64,000 bases of DNA from Winslowiella toletana (GTDB lineage Bacteria; Pseudomonadota; Gammaproteobacteria; Enterobacterales; Enterobacteriaceae), in the NCBI RefSeq assembly GCF_017875465.1, contig NZ_JAGGMQ010000001.1:4402001-4466000 (forward strand), read 5' to 3'. The notes beneath the pieces are model-generated. The model did not search any database, had not been told where the DNA came from, and saw only the letters and a program-made list of their open reading frames with translations. Within the stretch, counting starts at the first letter, position 1. Each line of letters begins with the position of its first letter. Shown here in pieces: positions 34,408 through 43,197 of this stretch. Made by a program: the position numbers and the translations under genes.

Positions 34408-35558
34408 GCGCCGCCGCTCATTTTGATTTGCTGACTGCGCAGCTCTAATGCCAGCGGTTCGTAGACGGTGCGATTGCCATTTGGATCCGGCAGACCCAGT
34501 AACGCTCCTGGTGAACGACGATCATCAGCCCATGCCGGATACTCCACCACCGGGTAGATCGATACGCCTTCCACTCCGACGCCATTCTCCAGCGCAATAT
34601 TGACCTGCTCCATTACCGTGTGCAGCCAGCCGGTACGCGCTTCACCCTCGGCGCCGGTTTCCGCCAGCAACAGGGGACGCTGATAGCGTTGCCAGACTTC
34701 CGCCAGCAGCTGATGCAGCGGACGATAAGCCGCATGTTCTGGCGGCAGCAGATCGCCATTAATAAACCACTGGTTATCGGGATAGTAGTTAACGCCGATA
34801 ATATCCAGATAGCGCATATTGCCACCCAGTTCCGGATGCAGACGGCCGCTGAGCATATCCCAGGCTTCAAATTGCGCCAGATGCTGATGCTCTGCTTCCT
34901 GCTGGCTGGCCGCGGAGTTATCGGCGGCGGCAACATGCACCAGCGGATCGGTCAGCACAAAACGCGCCTGTGGCAGCACTTCGCGAATTGCATCCATCGC
35001 CGCAATGCTGGCGCGCACCAGCTGCTTTTTCAGTTCTTTGCCACGTCCGCTGGCATTCGGGTTAAGCCAGGCAACATCGGCGCCGGCCCATGACCAGAAG
35101 GAGATCTGATTGACCGGGGTAAAAAAGGGCTGACTGAACCCCTCATCGCGCATCACTTCCGCCATTGTCCGGGCAAAGCGGGCAAAACTGTCGATAAAAG
35201 CGGGTTGCCAGATATCGAGATGCGCGGGGTAGCCAAAATGCGCCAGTTCCCAGATCATTTCGATATCGTGCTGCTCGGCGGCATGCAGCATCGGGGTAAA
35301 GGTTGACCAGTCGTAGACACCGGGTTGTTGTTCAATCAGATACCAGCGCGCGCCGTCGCGGGCGGTCAGCAGATGGTGAGCGACCAGCGCCGCATAGTCT
35401 TTATCCAGCAGCATATCGTGACCGCTATTGCTGACCAGATCGACCCGCTTGCCTTCACTGCGGCAGGCGGTGGAGCAGGCAAAGCTGCCCTGGAAAAAGC
35501 TACTAAACAGCTGAGGCTGATGGCGCTGCGGTGGCGAATTTTGTGGTGGTAAGGACAT
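34389..35558 (-). CDS. Glycoside hydrolase-like TIM-barrel protein (clan GH-A/GH1-like) with altered acid/base residue
   Basis: 389 residues, no signal peptide. Barrel features of clan GH-A can be followed: WELAHFGYP (about 103), FTPVNQISFW (about 146), IIGVNYYPDNQW (about 253) and LLLAETGAEG (about 296). E300 is at the place of the strand-7 nucleophile. At the strand-4 Asn-Glu acid/base position the protein has Asn150-Gln151, so general acid catalysis is expected to be lost, as in plant myrosinases. It could hydrolyse substrates with activated leaving groups, or bind sugar without cutting it. Adjacent to, but not in an operon with, the Tc toxin genes. Confidence 0.6.
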   Translation of the reverse strand: MSLPPQNSPPQRHQPQLFSSFFQGSFACSTACRSEGKRVDLVSNSGHDMLLDKDYAALVAHHLLTARDGARWYLIEQQPGVYDWSTFTPMLHAAEQHDIEMIWELAHFGYPAHLDIWQPAFIDSFARFARTMAEVMRDEGFSQPFFTPVNQISFWSWAGADVAWLNPNASGRGKELKKQLVRASIAAMDAIREVLPQARFVLTDPLVHVAAADNSAASQQEAEHQHLAQFEAWDMLSGRLHPELGGNMRYLDIIGVNYYPDNQWFINGDLLPPEHAAYRPLHQLLAEVWQRYQRPLLLAETGAEGEARTGWLHTVMEQVNIALENGVGVEGVSIYPVVEYPAWADDRRSPGALLGLPDPNGNRTVYEPLALELRSQQIKMSGGAQGRTV

Positions 35559-35878
35559 CGGACGCTCCTCCGGTAGCGGATTGCTTCGCTAAGTTTAGAC
35601 GAAATTGCACTGAAGGCTTGTGATGTCCTCCCGCCGGTATGGCTGAGGGCGGGAGGATCAGCGTCAATCGATGGCTGGTGGCGGTGCGCGAAAATCAGCA
35701 GCAGATTTTGTTTGCTGACGCGCGCCAGTTCTGTAATGGCATATTTTTGTTGTACCATCGGGATAACGTTGTTGAGTGTGGCTACTTAAACGATAATTTC
35801 GTACTTCTGCTTTATGTTATATTAACAAATAGATTGTTACCTAATGCTAAAGACATTGGGAATAATTTTTCTGGAATT
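35559..35878. other. 320-nt non-coding gap downstream of the toxin operon
   Basis: The part next to the TcC gene (35750-35878) is AT-rich like the TcC tip. An 83-codon plus-strand ORF here has no start signal or family features and runs into the TcC gene. No orphan toxin tip, immunity gene or clear intrinsic terminator was found. The stretch 35559-35640 would hold the promoter of the glycosidase-like gene. Confidence 0.4.
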
Positions 35879-38821
35879 CTAAAATTTTAATCTCACCGTT
35901 TTATCGGAACTACGCTGGTCATTAGCAACACCCTGAATTCTGCGAGTTTGATATTGATGCTGACTAAAAGTGACACCTGCGCCAGAGTAGCCGGTAACTG
36001 TTACTTGTGAATAACCTTTGCGTTTGAGCGCCCTGCTTAATGAAAGCGCAAATGGTGCAGTTTCTGTGGTTAACAGACCAAACAGGCTACGCCATCCTAC
36101 CGTTCTCTCTTTAAAAACAGTGGTTGTTCTGAGTAACTCTTCCTCAGTGAAGGAGATCGGAGCAGTAGCGTTCGCACTGTAGCAGGCTATAACACGTATA
36201 TCTTTGAAATCAGAAGGTAAGTGACCTGCAGTTAACTGCATTGCAAGAGACTCCGATGTGATCAGCCCATGCGTGAGGTTTTCATCAGCACCAAGAAAAT
36301 CCATACCACTCAACCCATGCCCCAGGATATAAAGTTTGTCCTTTTCTGATAAAAGCTTTCTTAAGGCTTTTCCTGCATTGTTGCTTATAACTTTCATTTT
36401 GCTCAGAACATTTCGTTGATTGGATAATCTGTCAATCTGCTGCATAGTCTCGCTGTATATTTTAGGGGTGACAAACTCTATTAATCGTTCCTGAGTCAAT
36501 AGATCAAACTGCCTGAGTTTCGACTCTATATTTTGGATGGGTTTTCGTAATTCGCTGATTCTTTCATTTAAACTAAACATTTCGCTGAGAGTGTTTTTTT
36601 CGAATTCCAGCAATGCATTCGTATCAGTAACGATAACTGGATATAACGACTTGCCTTTATTATATCGGGTTAAATTAACCCCTAATGCTTGAGTTACCAT
36701 ATCGGATGATCTAAGTGGGCTATAAAGATATCCTTGTTTTTCAGTCCCGTCATTGACCGTAACAGGAATCAATCCATCACCATCAAACCAGGTCACCGGA
36801 CTATTCCTCACCATCCGGAACAGATTTAGCCCGTCCAGAGCACTTGCCGGGTCGGCAGATAACCACCTTCCCACCCACGGCTGATAATAGCGATAGCCAA
36901 AGTAGTACAGTCCTGTGGCATCCCGTTCTTTGCCGGAGTAACGGAGTGTTTTATAATCCGCCTCCACCTTACTGCGCGCGGTCCAGACTGCGGTGCCGCC
37001 ATAGGGGTAGTACTCCTCCAGGCTGATAATCTGTCCGTCGCCATCCAGTTCCAGTTCGCTGCTGCCCAGCAGATTATCGTAGCTGTAGCGCAGCTGGTTG
37101 TCGGTGATGCCGGCCGGCAGGCCGCTTTCCCAGTTCAGCACCCGCACCTGCGCCCGGCCGGCTTCACCGACGGTGATCACCTGCAGATTCTCCTTCAGCG
37201 TATCGCCGCTTTTCAGGGTGTGCAGCTCCAGCCCCGGCAGATATACCACCCGACGCGTGTTGCTGCTGTTGCCGGTCAGCCGGGTGGTGGTTTTGACCAG
37301 CCGCAGGCTGCCGGCATCGTAACGATACACTTCGCTGTCGGATGCCTGGCCGTCGCGGCTGACCGGGGTGACTTTGCGCAGTTCATCGCGCAGCGTCCAG
37401 CTGAGGCTCTGGCCCGGCTGCAGCTGCTTCTGCTGCCCGCCAGCGCTGAACAGCGCGTCCACCTTCGCCGCATCTTCCGTCAGGGTGCTGAGTACCGCGC
37501 GGTTGCTGCGGCTGGCGACGGTCAGGGTGGTGGTATAGCTGTTGCTGCTGGCCGGCGCATGATGGCGTATCTGCGCCAGGTTGCCGCCGCGGTCATAGGT
37601 ATAGCCGCGTGTCCAGGCGGCAAAGGCGTTATCATTAACCGGAAGCGGAATTTTTGCCGCGGGCAGGGGAAAGGACTGCTGGCCGCGGTCAGCCATCTCG
37701 CGCCCGGTGGCGGTAACCAGCTGGTACAGTGTGTCATAGCGGTAGCTGTTTTCCGCCACCACTTTCTGGTTGCGCCAGAAGCGGGTGGCTTCCGCCGCGT
37801 TGGTTACCTGCAGCACATTGCCCACCGGGTCGTAGGCGTAGTGCAGATCCTGCAGCACCTTCGCCCCGGCGCGGTGTCCGGCGGGGCGCTCGGTTTTGAT
37901 GGCGGCCAGCCACTGATTCTGCGGGTCGTAGCTCCAGGTTGTTACCACGCCGTTGGCATGCTCCTCGCGCAGCTTCTGCCCGGCGGCGGACCAGCTGAGG
38001 GATTTAACGATAGCCTGCTCGTTGTCGCCTTTCAGCTTCAGCCAGCTGCCGCTCAGGCGTCCCGCCACATCATATTCCAGCCGCTGGATATTGCCGCGGG
38101 CATCGTTGCTGGTCAGCGGCGCGCCGCTGGCGTCAGTGGTATTCCGGCTGGTATAAGACTCTGCCGCCAGCAGATCTTTCCATGCGCTTTCATCCGCTCC
38201 CTGCCAGTCGGCCTCTTTGTTATCCGGCAGCAGCTGGCGGGTAACTGACAGCGGCGTGCCGCTCAGGGCAATGCTGGTGACCTGCTCCAGACCGGCGGTG
38301 TCGTAGTGGCGTACGCACTTACCGGCGAGGTTATATTTTTTCTCGTCATCCGTTTTGCCCGCCCAGACAAAGCGCTCGGTAATCAGCGCAGCCGCACCGG
38401 CCGGTTGTTCGGTGATACTCAGCAGGCGGCCGGGCAGGGTATTGCCTTCGTACTGCCAGCTGCGCACCACACCGCCGGCGCTGACGGCGAGATGGGGTCG
38501 ATCGTTGATATCCGCTAAAGCCAGCTGATCCCCGGCATCGACACTGCTGGTTTTCAGTACTTCGCCGCTCAGGGCGCTCAGATAACTGAAGCTGGCTTTT
38601 ACGCTGCTGTTGCTCTGCTGTAAGGCATACAGACGCGGATCGATACTCTGCGTAAGAAAACCGCGCGCACTGAACTGATAGCGGGTGATGCGGGTGTCCG
38701 TCTCGCCGGATTGATCCGGATGGCGGTGGTACGCTATTTCGCGCACGATCAGCCCCCGGTTGTCCTGCACGGCAACCGCGGGCGTGCCACGGTAAAGGGT
38801 GTAATCCGGGCTGCTCATCAC
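35879..38821 (-). CDS. Tc toxin C component (TccC-like Rhs protein) with clan CD peptidase-like tip
   Basis: 980 residues. Residues 1-683 are Rhs/YD-repeat shell ending in the conserved core YYFGYRYYQPWVGRWLSADP and DGLNLFRMVRNSPVTWFDGDG, where TcC proteins cut themselves. Residues 684-980 are the hypervariable effector. There LYILGHGLSGMD (His835) and IRVIACYSAN (Cys880), 45 residues apart and each after a hydrophobic strand, resemble the His-Gly/Cys dyad of caspase-fold peptidases such as the C80 domain of MARTX toxins. Known TccC tips are ADP-ribosyltransferases or deamidases, so a peptidase would be different. The tip is about 40% G+C by hand count against about 67% in the shell. Start overlaps the TcB stop (ATGA). 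Confidence 0.88.
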   Translation of the reverse strand: MMSSPDYTLYRGTPAVAVQDNRGLIVREIAYHRHPDQSGETDTRITRYQFSARGFLTQSIDPRLYALQQSNSSVKASFSYLSALSGEVLKTSSVDAGDQLALADINDRPHLAVSAGGVVRSWQYEGNTLPGRLLSITEQPAGAAALITERFVWAGKTDDEKKYNLAGKCVRHYDTAGLEQVTSIALSGTPLSVTRQLLPDNKEADWQGADESAWKDLLAAESYTSRNTTDASGAPLTSNDARGNIQRLEYDVAGRLSGSWLKLKGDNEQAIVKSLSWSAAGQKLREEHANGVVTTWSYDPQNQWLAAIKTERPAGHRAGAKVLQDLHYAYDPVGNVLQVTNAAEATRFWRNQKVVAENSYRYDTLYQLVTATGREMADRGQQSFPLPAAKIPLPVNDNAFAAWTRGYTYDRGGNLAQIRHHAPASSNSYTTTLTVASRSNRAVLSTLTEDAAKVDALFSAGGQQKQLQPGQSLSWTLRDELRKVTPVSRDGQASDSEVYRYDAGSLRLVKTTTRLTGNSSNTRRVVYLPGLELHTLKSGDTLKENLQVITVGEAGRAQVRVLNWESGLPAGITDNQLRYSYDNLLGSSELELDGDGQIISLEEYYPYGGTAVWTARSKVEADYKTLRYSGKERDATGLYYFGYRYYQPWVGRWLSADPASALDGLNLFRMVRNSPVTWFDGDGLIPVTVNDGTEKQGYLYSPLRSSDMVTQALGVNLTRYNKGKSLYPVIVTDTNALLEFEKNTLSEMFSLNERISELRKPIQNIESKLRQFDLLTQERLIEFVTPKIYSETMQQIDRLSNQRNVLSKMKVISNNAGKALRKLLSEKDKLYILGHGLSGMDFLGADENLTHGLITSESLAMQLTAGHLPSDFKDIRVIACYSANATAPISFTEEELLRTTTVFKERTVGWRSLFGLLTTETAPFALSLSRALKRKGYSQVTVTGYSGAGVTFSQHQYQTRRIQGVANDQRSSDKTVRLKF

Positions 38822-41800
38822 GACGTCTCCTGTTCGATTTCCGCAGCGGTGTCATTTTCATCCTCGCTCACCACAAACCATGGCGTATACAGCCGACGGC
38901 GCAGCCAGCCTTTTGCCGTTTTTACTTCAGTTTCGCGCCCAATCGGGTCGTAATAATGGGTGTCGGCGTAGAGATCTTCGCGCGCGCTGTCGTCACGCAC
39001 ATATTTCCAGCCATCAAGGAAAAACGGCTGATACTGGCGCACCAGCTGGCCTTTATTGTCATATTCTGCCCGTCCGCTGATGGCCCAACGGTGAGTCGTG
39101 TTCACCTCCACCAGCTGGCCATGACTGTCCGTGCTGAGCGAGTTATCGTCATTTTGTTGCCATGCCGCGCCATTCTCCTGACGAACCGAGACCTGCAAAA
39201 CCCGGCCAAAGCCATCGTTAAACACTATCTGCTGACGGATTTGCTGCGCCGGATCGCTGTCATAGCGATCCGTGGTCAGGATCACCACATGCGGCGGCAT
39301 TTTAGCTCCGGCCTGCCGCGTGGTTGACCACCAGCTGTCGGCGATATAAGCAACGCATTGCGCCACCGGTAGCGAACCTTTTTTTACCAGTTCAAAGGCA
39401 TCGCTGGCGCTGACGGGGATCGTTACGCTGGCGTTACTGTAACCACTCTGCTGGCCGTTCTCGGTGCCGCTAAACCGCATGGTGGTCACCCGCCCCAGCG
39501 CATCAAAGGTCACCGAGTACTGGTTATTATTGGCATCCGTTATTCGGTAAGGCTGCAGAAAGAGCCAGTTATAGTCGGCGGAGATCGTTAAACCACTGGC
39601 ATCGGTAAGCTGTTTAATCGCGCAGTCATAGTCCGTACGGGTGACGGTCACCTTGCCGGTCAGCTGGGTCTCCTGATATGACACCGGCAGCCAGAAGTTA
39701 TCTTTTGAGGCATAACTGAGATAACCCTGGCGCGCGACCCATAGTTTTTTGTCTTTCTCGCTGTCACGGGGAAATAAATAATCTGCCTGTTGCCAGCCCG
39801 CCTGGGTTAAATGGCTTTCCGTCACGCTCCCTGCCAGCTGGCTGACCATCTCCTGATCCAGTTCGGCGCTCTCAATAAAGGCGACGCGCGGCGGAAAAGC
39901 GGGCGCGCGGGTAGAGGGTTGTGACTGCGCATTGAGATACCAGATCTGTTGTTGCCCCGTCAGGACAGAGGGCTGTTGCGGCGCCACCAGACTGTCGCTT
40001 TTCAGCAGATGCTCCAGAGTAAGCCCGCCGGTGGGTACTGAACTGGCGGCATAAGTATAGATATCACCACGGCTGCGATCGGCCAGTCCCAGCCGCCAGA
40101 TGCCGTTGGGCAGATTGCTGAGATGGTGCTGGCTGCTCTGTTGCAGCTGGAGCCGCAACCACTGTTGCTGATCGTCGTAGCTGTCGGCGAACAGCGATGC
40201 CGGTAAACTATCCGGCCACGGACTGGTCGCCGGACGTGCGCGCCGCGGATAATTGACAGTCAGCTGGCGCAGGGGCTGGCCATACTCATCACTGGTTAAG
40301 ACAATCTGCTCACTGCACTGTGGATCGCTGCTGACGCGTTCATAGAGATAAGTGCGGCTTACCGCAACCGATGACCACACTACCGGATAGTTGCCTTTAC
40401 TTTGCACCAGCCGTACCTGCGGACGATTCTCCGTCACGCTGTAAGGCACAGTGGCCTGGCTGCTGCCATCATGACCATAGAGTTCACTGCGCAGCAACAG
40501 GCCTCTCAGCCCGCGCTGAAGCCAGTATAGGCCGGGATTATCGGCTTCGAGCGCCTGTTCGTTGTCGCCGCTATCCGCGGTGAAACGCGGCGTGAAACCG
40601 GCAAACGCCGCCTTATCGCCCTGCCAGTACTCGTTTGTCAGCTGTTTATCCAGCTCAGGCAAACCGGTGGCGTACCAGCTGCGCTGTACTGCAGGCATAC
40701 TGATCTCTTTGGCTGATCCTGCGGCGGCAACGGTATCGGTATCACTCACCTCCACCCAGCCAAAGCCGCGCAGCTCGCGCGCTTTTCGATCCCAGGCGCC
40801 GTGACGATAGCGGATGCTGCTCACCAGCAGATTGCCGGTGATTTCATCCTGCACTTCCACGCGTTGCAGACAGTGCACGGCAAACGGCAGATAACAGGAG
40901 GGAATCGGGACGCTGGTCGCCTGCGCCGCCGCTTTCTCATCCAGCCAGAACTGCGCGGAGCTGCGGTAAAAGAAGCGATGGCGCGCGCCCATATTGTTAT
41001 TCATACCGCTTAACAGCCCGGATTTGGCCGTGGACAGGTTGCATAGCCAGTGGCGCGGGGTGGGGTGGGGAACGGTTAGCAGCAGACTGGCGACGCCCAG
41101 CCCCTGAAGATCCGCCAGATAGAGATAACAGGTGCGGTCATAGCGCACACCGGCTGGCAGCCGGACAGTAAAAGGGGCGGCAAAGCGGTTGCCGCACTGA
41201 TTACGCCAGATTTGCAGCTGATCGCTGCGGAGATAAATCAGGTCGGTGGTGCCGGTGCCATCAATATCCGCGAGGTAGAGCTGGTCAGGGTTAAAATCGC
41301 TGACGGTAAAGCCAGGCATCGCGATGGGCTGGCCGAAACGGCCGTGTCCCAGGTTTGGCCAGTAACGTACCCCCTCTTGACGGATTTCCACCAGTTGCTG
41401 CTGTCCGCTGCCTGCCATATCACTAAAGGCGACCAGCGCCCGGGCATCTGCACCGGGCACGGGCAGGGTGATATCTTCAGACTGCACCACGGTTTTGCCA
41501 CGCGCCCAGCCGTCACCTTGTGCGGCATAGAGCCGCACGCTGCGTGGTCCTATTAACAGCATATCGCTCAGACCGGCGCCGAGGATATCCGCCAGCTGCG
41601 CGCGCGGATGGCGGTATTCCGTCGGCAGCGCCGCTAAGGGTGTAAAGTGCAGCCATCCGCTTTCAGGCGTGCGCTGATAGCGACCGGCAATGCCAGGGGC
41701 GGTGATCACCCATTCCAGATAACCGTCGCCATTGAGATCAGCGAGCGTACCACCGGCGCGCGCTGCAGGGATAACCGGCACCGGCGTGGCGTTGCCCCAG

Positions 41801-43164
41801 CTGACGGCATCAGAAACATTACCCGCTTGCCGCTCGGGTGCGCGATACCACCAGCCGCCGCTGTCCTGGTACAGAATCCCCGCCATGCCTTCGCCATTCA
41901 GATCCACCAGTTGCCAGGGTTGCAGCGGATTCAGGCCGCCCAGCGCCTGCGGTTGCCAGCTCACATTAGTGGGAGTGTCAAAGGAGTGCCAGTAGAACTC
42001 ATGCTGCGGCAACTGGCGCAGGGTCCGCGTACCTTGCTCATAAGCCATCTGCTGCAGCCAGTTGAGGGTGGTTAACGAGGCATTTTCATTATAATCCAGC
42101 AACAGGCGTGAAATAAGCTCCAGCGGCTCACCTTCATTTTTGGAGCCTTTCAGCGTATTAAGACGGTGAAACAGCAGCACCTGGCGCGCCAGGCGGCGTG
42201 TGCGCAGATTAAAGCCGTACTGATAACGGGAAAATACGTCTCTGCGATATGCCCAGTCGCCGTAGGTAGGCCGTTGCCAGGAAGGGGGGCTTTCTTTGCT
42301 GGTAACCCGCACGCCGTAGTCAATTTTTACCACAAATATCCAGTCATACTCGCGCACTTGGGTGGTTAGCGCGGGTAAACTGCGTGCGGCTTTTTTATTA
42401 CCGTAGTAAGCGGCGACCAGATAGCGCTGTGCACCATCATAGGCTCGGCTGTCGGTGTCGATTTCTGCGGCGCTGCCGGCATCAGGATGGGCTTTGAGTT
42501 CTGCAGCGTCACAGCCTTTGTTATCTTCGCCGCGATACTGATAATAAATTTGTTCGCCGCTGGCTGAGACGGAGGATTCCAGTAACCAGGCGGCGGTGTG
42601 CGCATGGTTCTGCGGATCCCAGATGCGTGCCTGCGGGTTTCGTCCCAGCATGTGTACCTGGCCATCCGGGAGGTACAGTACCCAGAAGTCCAGTCCGGAA
42701 CCACCGTCTGGCGTCCAGTACTCCAGACGACTGAAATCGCTTTCGCTGCGCGAGCGGTAACTGCGTACGGTGAATTTCCCCAGCGTGTCGCCACCTTCCA
42801 GTAAACTGCTGGCGGTACGCTTCTCTTCTCCGCTGCTGGTCTGTACCGCAACCAGCACTTCGCCATCTGGCCCGATAAACTCATCGCTAACATCATACAG
42901 CGGCACGCCTTTATCGCTGCGCCGCCGTACTGACGGCAGATCCAGATCCCAGCCAATACCAAAAGGACCGTTGCCGCGCTGGCTATGGTAGCTAAGCGCC
43001 AGCGCCGGGGCGTAACCGCGCCCGCTGCTGACGGGCAAGGCAATACTCAGGCTGGCGGCGCCGTCAGGAGCGGCGACCGGGGTATCGCTTTTCAACCCGC
43101 TAATCGCTCCGCCGCCGGAGGGCAATGAGGGTGGGTTAAGGCGTAACGCTTCAGTGGTTTGCAT
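38818..43164 (-). CDS. Tc toxin B component (TcdB/TcaC-like, SpvB domain)
   Basis: 1448 residues. The N-terminus (SLPSGGGAISGLKSD, then LPVSSGRGYAPALALSYHS and GPFGIGWDLDLPSV) is a typical SpvB domain; the middle has FG-GAP/VCBS-like repeats (DLNGEGMAGILY, DLNGDGYLEW, DIDGTGTTDLIYL) that form the beta-propeller docking on TcA, followed by the TcdB mid-N/mid-C regions and Rhs-like strands (YDPIGRETEVKTAKGW). With TcC it forms the closed cocoon that holds the effector. It lies 33 nt after the TcA stop and is coupled to TcC. Confidence 0.92.
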   Translation of the reverse strand: MQTTEALRLNPPSLPSGGGAISGLKSDTPVAAPDGAASLSIALPVSSGRGYAPALALSYHSQRGNGPFGIGWDLDLPSVRRRSDKGVPLYDVSDEFIGPDGEVLVAVQTSSGEEKRTASSLLEGGDTLGKFTVRSYRSRSESDFSRLEYWTPDGGSGLDFWVLYLPDGQVHMLGRNPQARIWDPQNHAHTAAWLLESSVSASGEQIYYQYRGEDNKGCDAAELKAHPDAGSAAEIDTDSRAYDGAQRYLVAAYYGNKKAARSLPALTTQVREYDWIFVVKIDYGVRVTSKESPPSWQRPTYGDWAYRRDVFSRYQYGFNLRTRRLARQVLLFHRLNTLKGSKNEGEPLELISRLLLDYNENASLTTLNWLQQMAYEQGTRTLRQLPQHEFYWHSFDTPTNVSWQPQALGGLNPLQPWQLVDLNGEGMAGILYQDSGGWWYRAPERQAGNVSDAVSWGNATPVPVIPAARAGGTLADLNGDGYLEWVITAPGIAGRYQRTPESGWLHFTPLAALPTEYRHPRAQLADILGAGLSDMLLIGPRSVRLYAAQGDGWARGKTVVQSEDITLPVPGADARALVAFSDMAGSGQQQLVEIRQEGVRYWPNLGHGRFGQPIAMPGFTVSDFNPDQLYLADIDGTGTTDLIYLRSDQLQIWRNQCGNRFAAPFTVRLPAGVRYDRTCYLYLADLQGLGVASLLLTVPHPTPRHWLCNLSTAKSGLLSGMNNNMGARHRFFYRSSAQFWLDEKAAAQATSVPIPSCYLPFAVHCLQRVEVQDEITGNLLVSSIRYRHGAWDRKARELRGFGWVEVSDTDTVAAAGSAKEISMPAVQRSWYATGLPELDKQLTNEYWQGDKAAFAGFTPRFTADSGDNEQALEADNPGLYWLQRGLRGLLLRSELYGHDGSSQATVPYSVTENRPQVRLVQSKGNYPVVWSSVAVSRTYLYERVSSDPQCSEQIVLTSDEYGQPLRQLTVNYPRRARPATSPWPDSLPASLFADSYDDQQQWLRLQLQQSSQHHLSNLPNGIWRLGLADRSRGDIYTYAASSVPTGGLTLEHLLKSDSLVAPQQPSVLTGQQQIWYLNAQSQPSTRAPAFPPRVAFIESAELDQEMVSQLAGSVTESHLTQAGWQQADYLFPRDSEKDKKLWVARQGYLSYASKDNFWLPVSYQETQLTGKVTVTRTDYDCAIKQLTDASGLTISADYNWLFLQPYRITDANNNQYSVTFDALGRVTTMRFSGTENGQQSGYSNASVTIPVSASDAFELVKKGSLPVAQCVAYIADSWWSTTRQAGAKMPPHVVILTTDRYDSDPAQQIRQQIVFNDGFGRVLQVSVRQENGAAWQQNDDNSLSTDSHGQLVEVNTTHRWAISGRAEYDNKGQLVRQYQPFFLDGWKYVRDDSAREDLYADTHYYDPIGRETEVKTAKGWLRRRLYTPWFVVSEDENDTAAEIEQETS

Positions 43165-43197
43165 TATCTCCTCCCTGCGGGCCGCAGACAGACGCGT

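Noticed and set aside
35639..35890. 83-codon plus-strand ORF downstream of the glycosidase-like gene
   Set aside because: No ribosome site, no recognisable feature, and it ends inside the TcC stop region.
37220..38248. 342-codon plus-strand ORF
   Set aside because: Antisense to the Rhs shell of TcC; high G+C keeps the opposite frame open. No motif seen, low-complexity Ala/Gly/Gln content.
36780..38800. Rhs/YD repeats as DNA tandem repeats
   Set aside because: They are divergent protein-level repeats inside the TcC shell and do not form a DNA repeat array.
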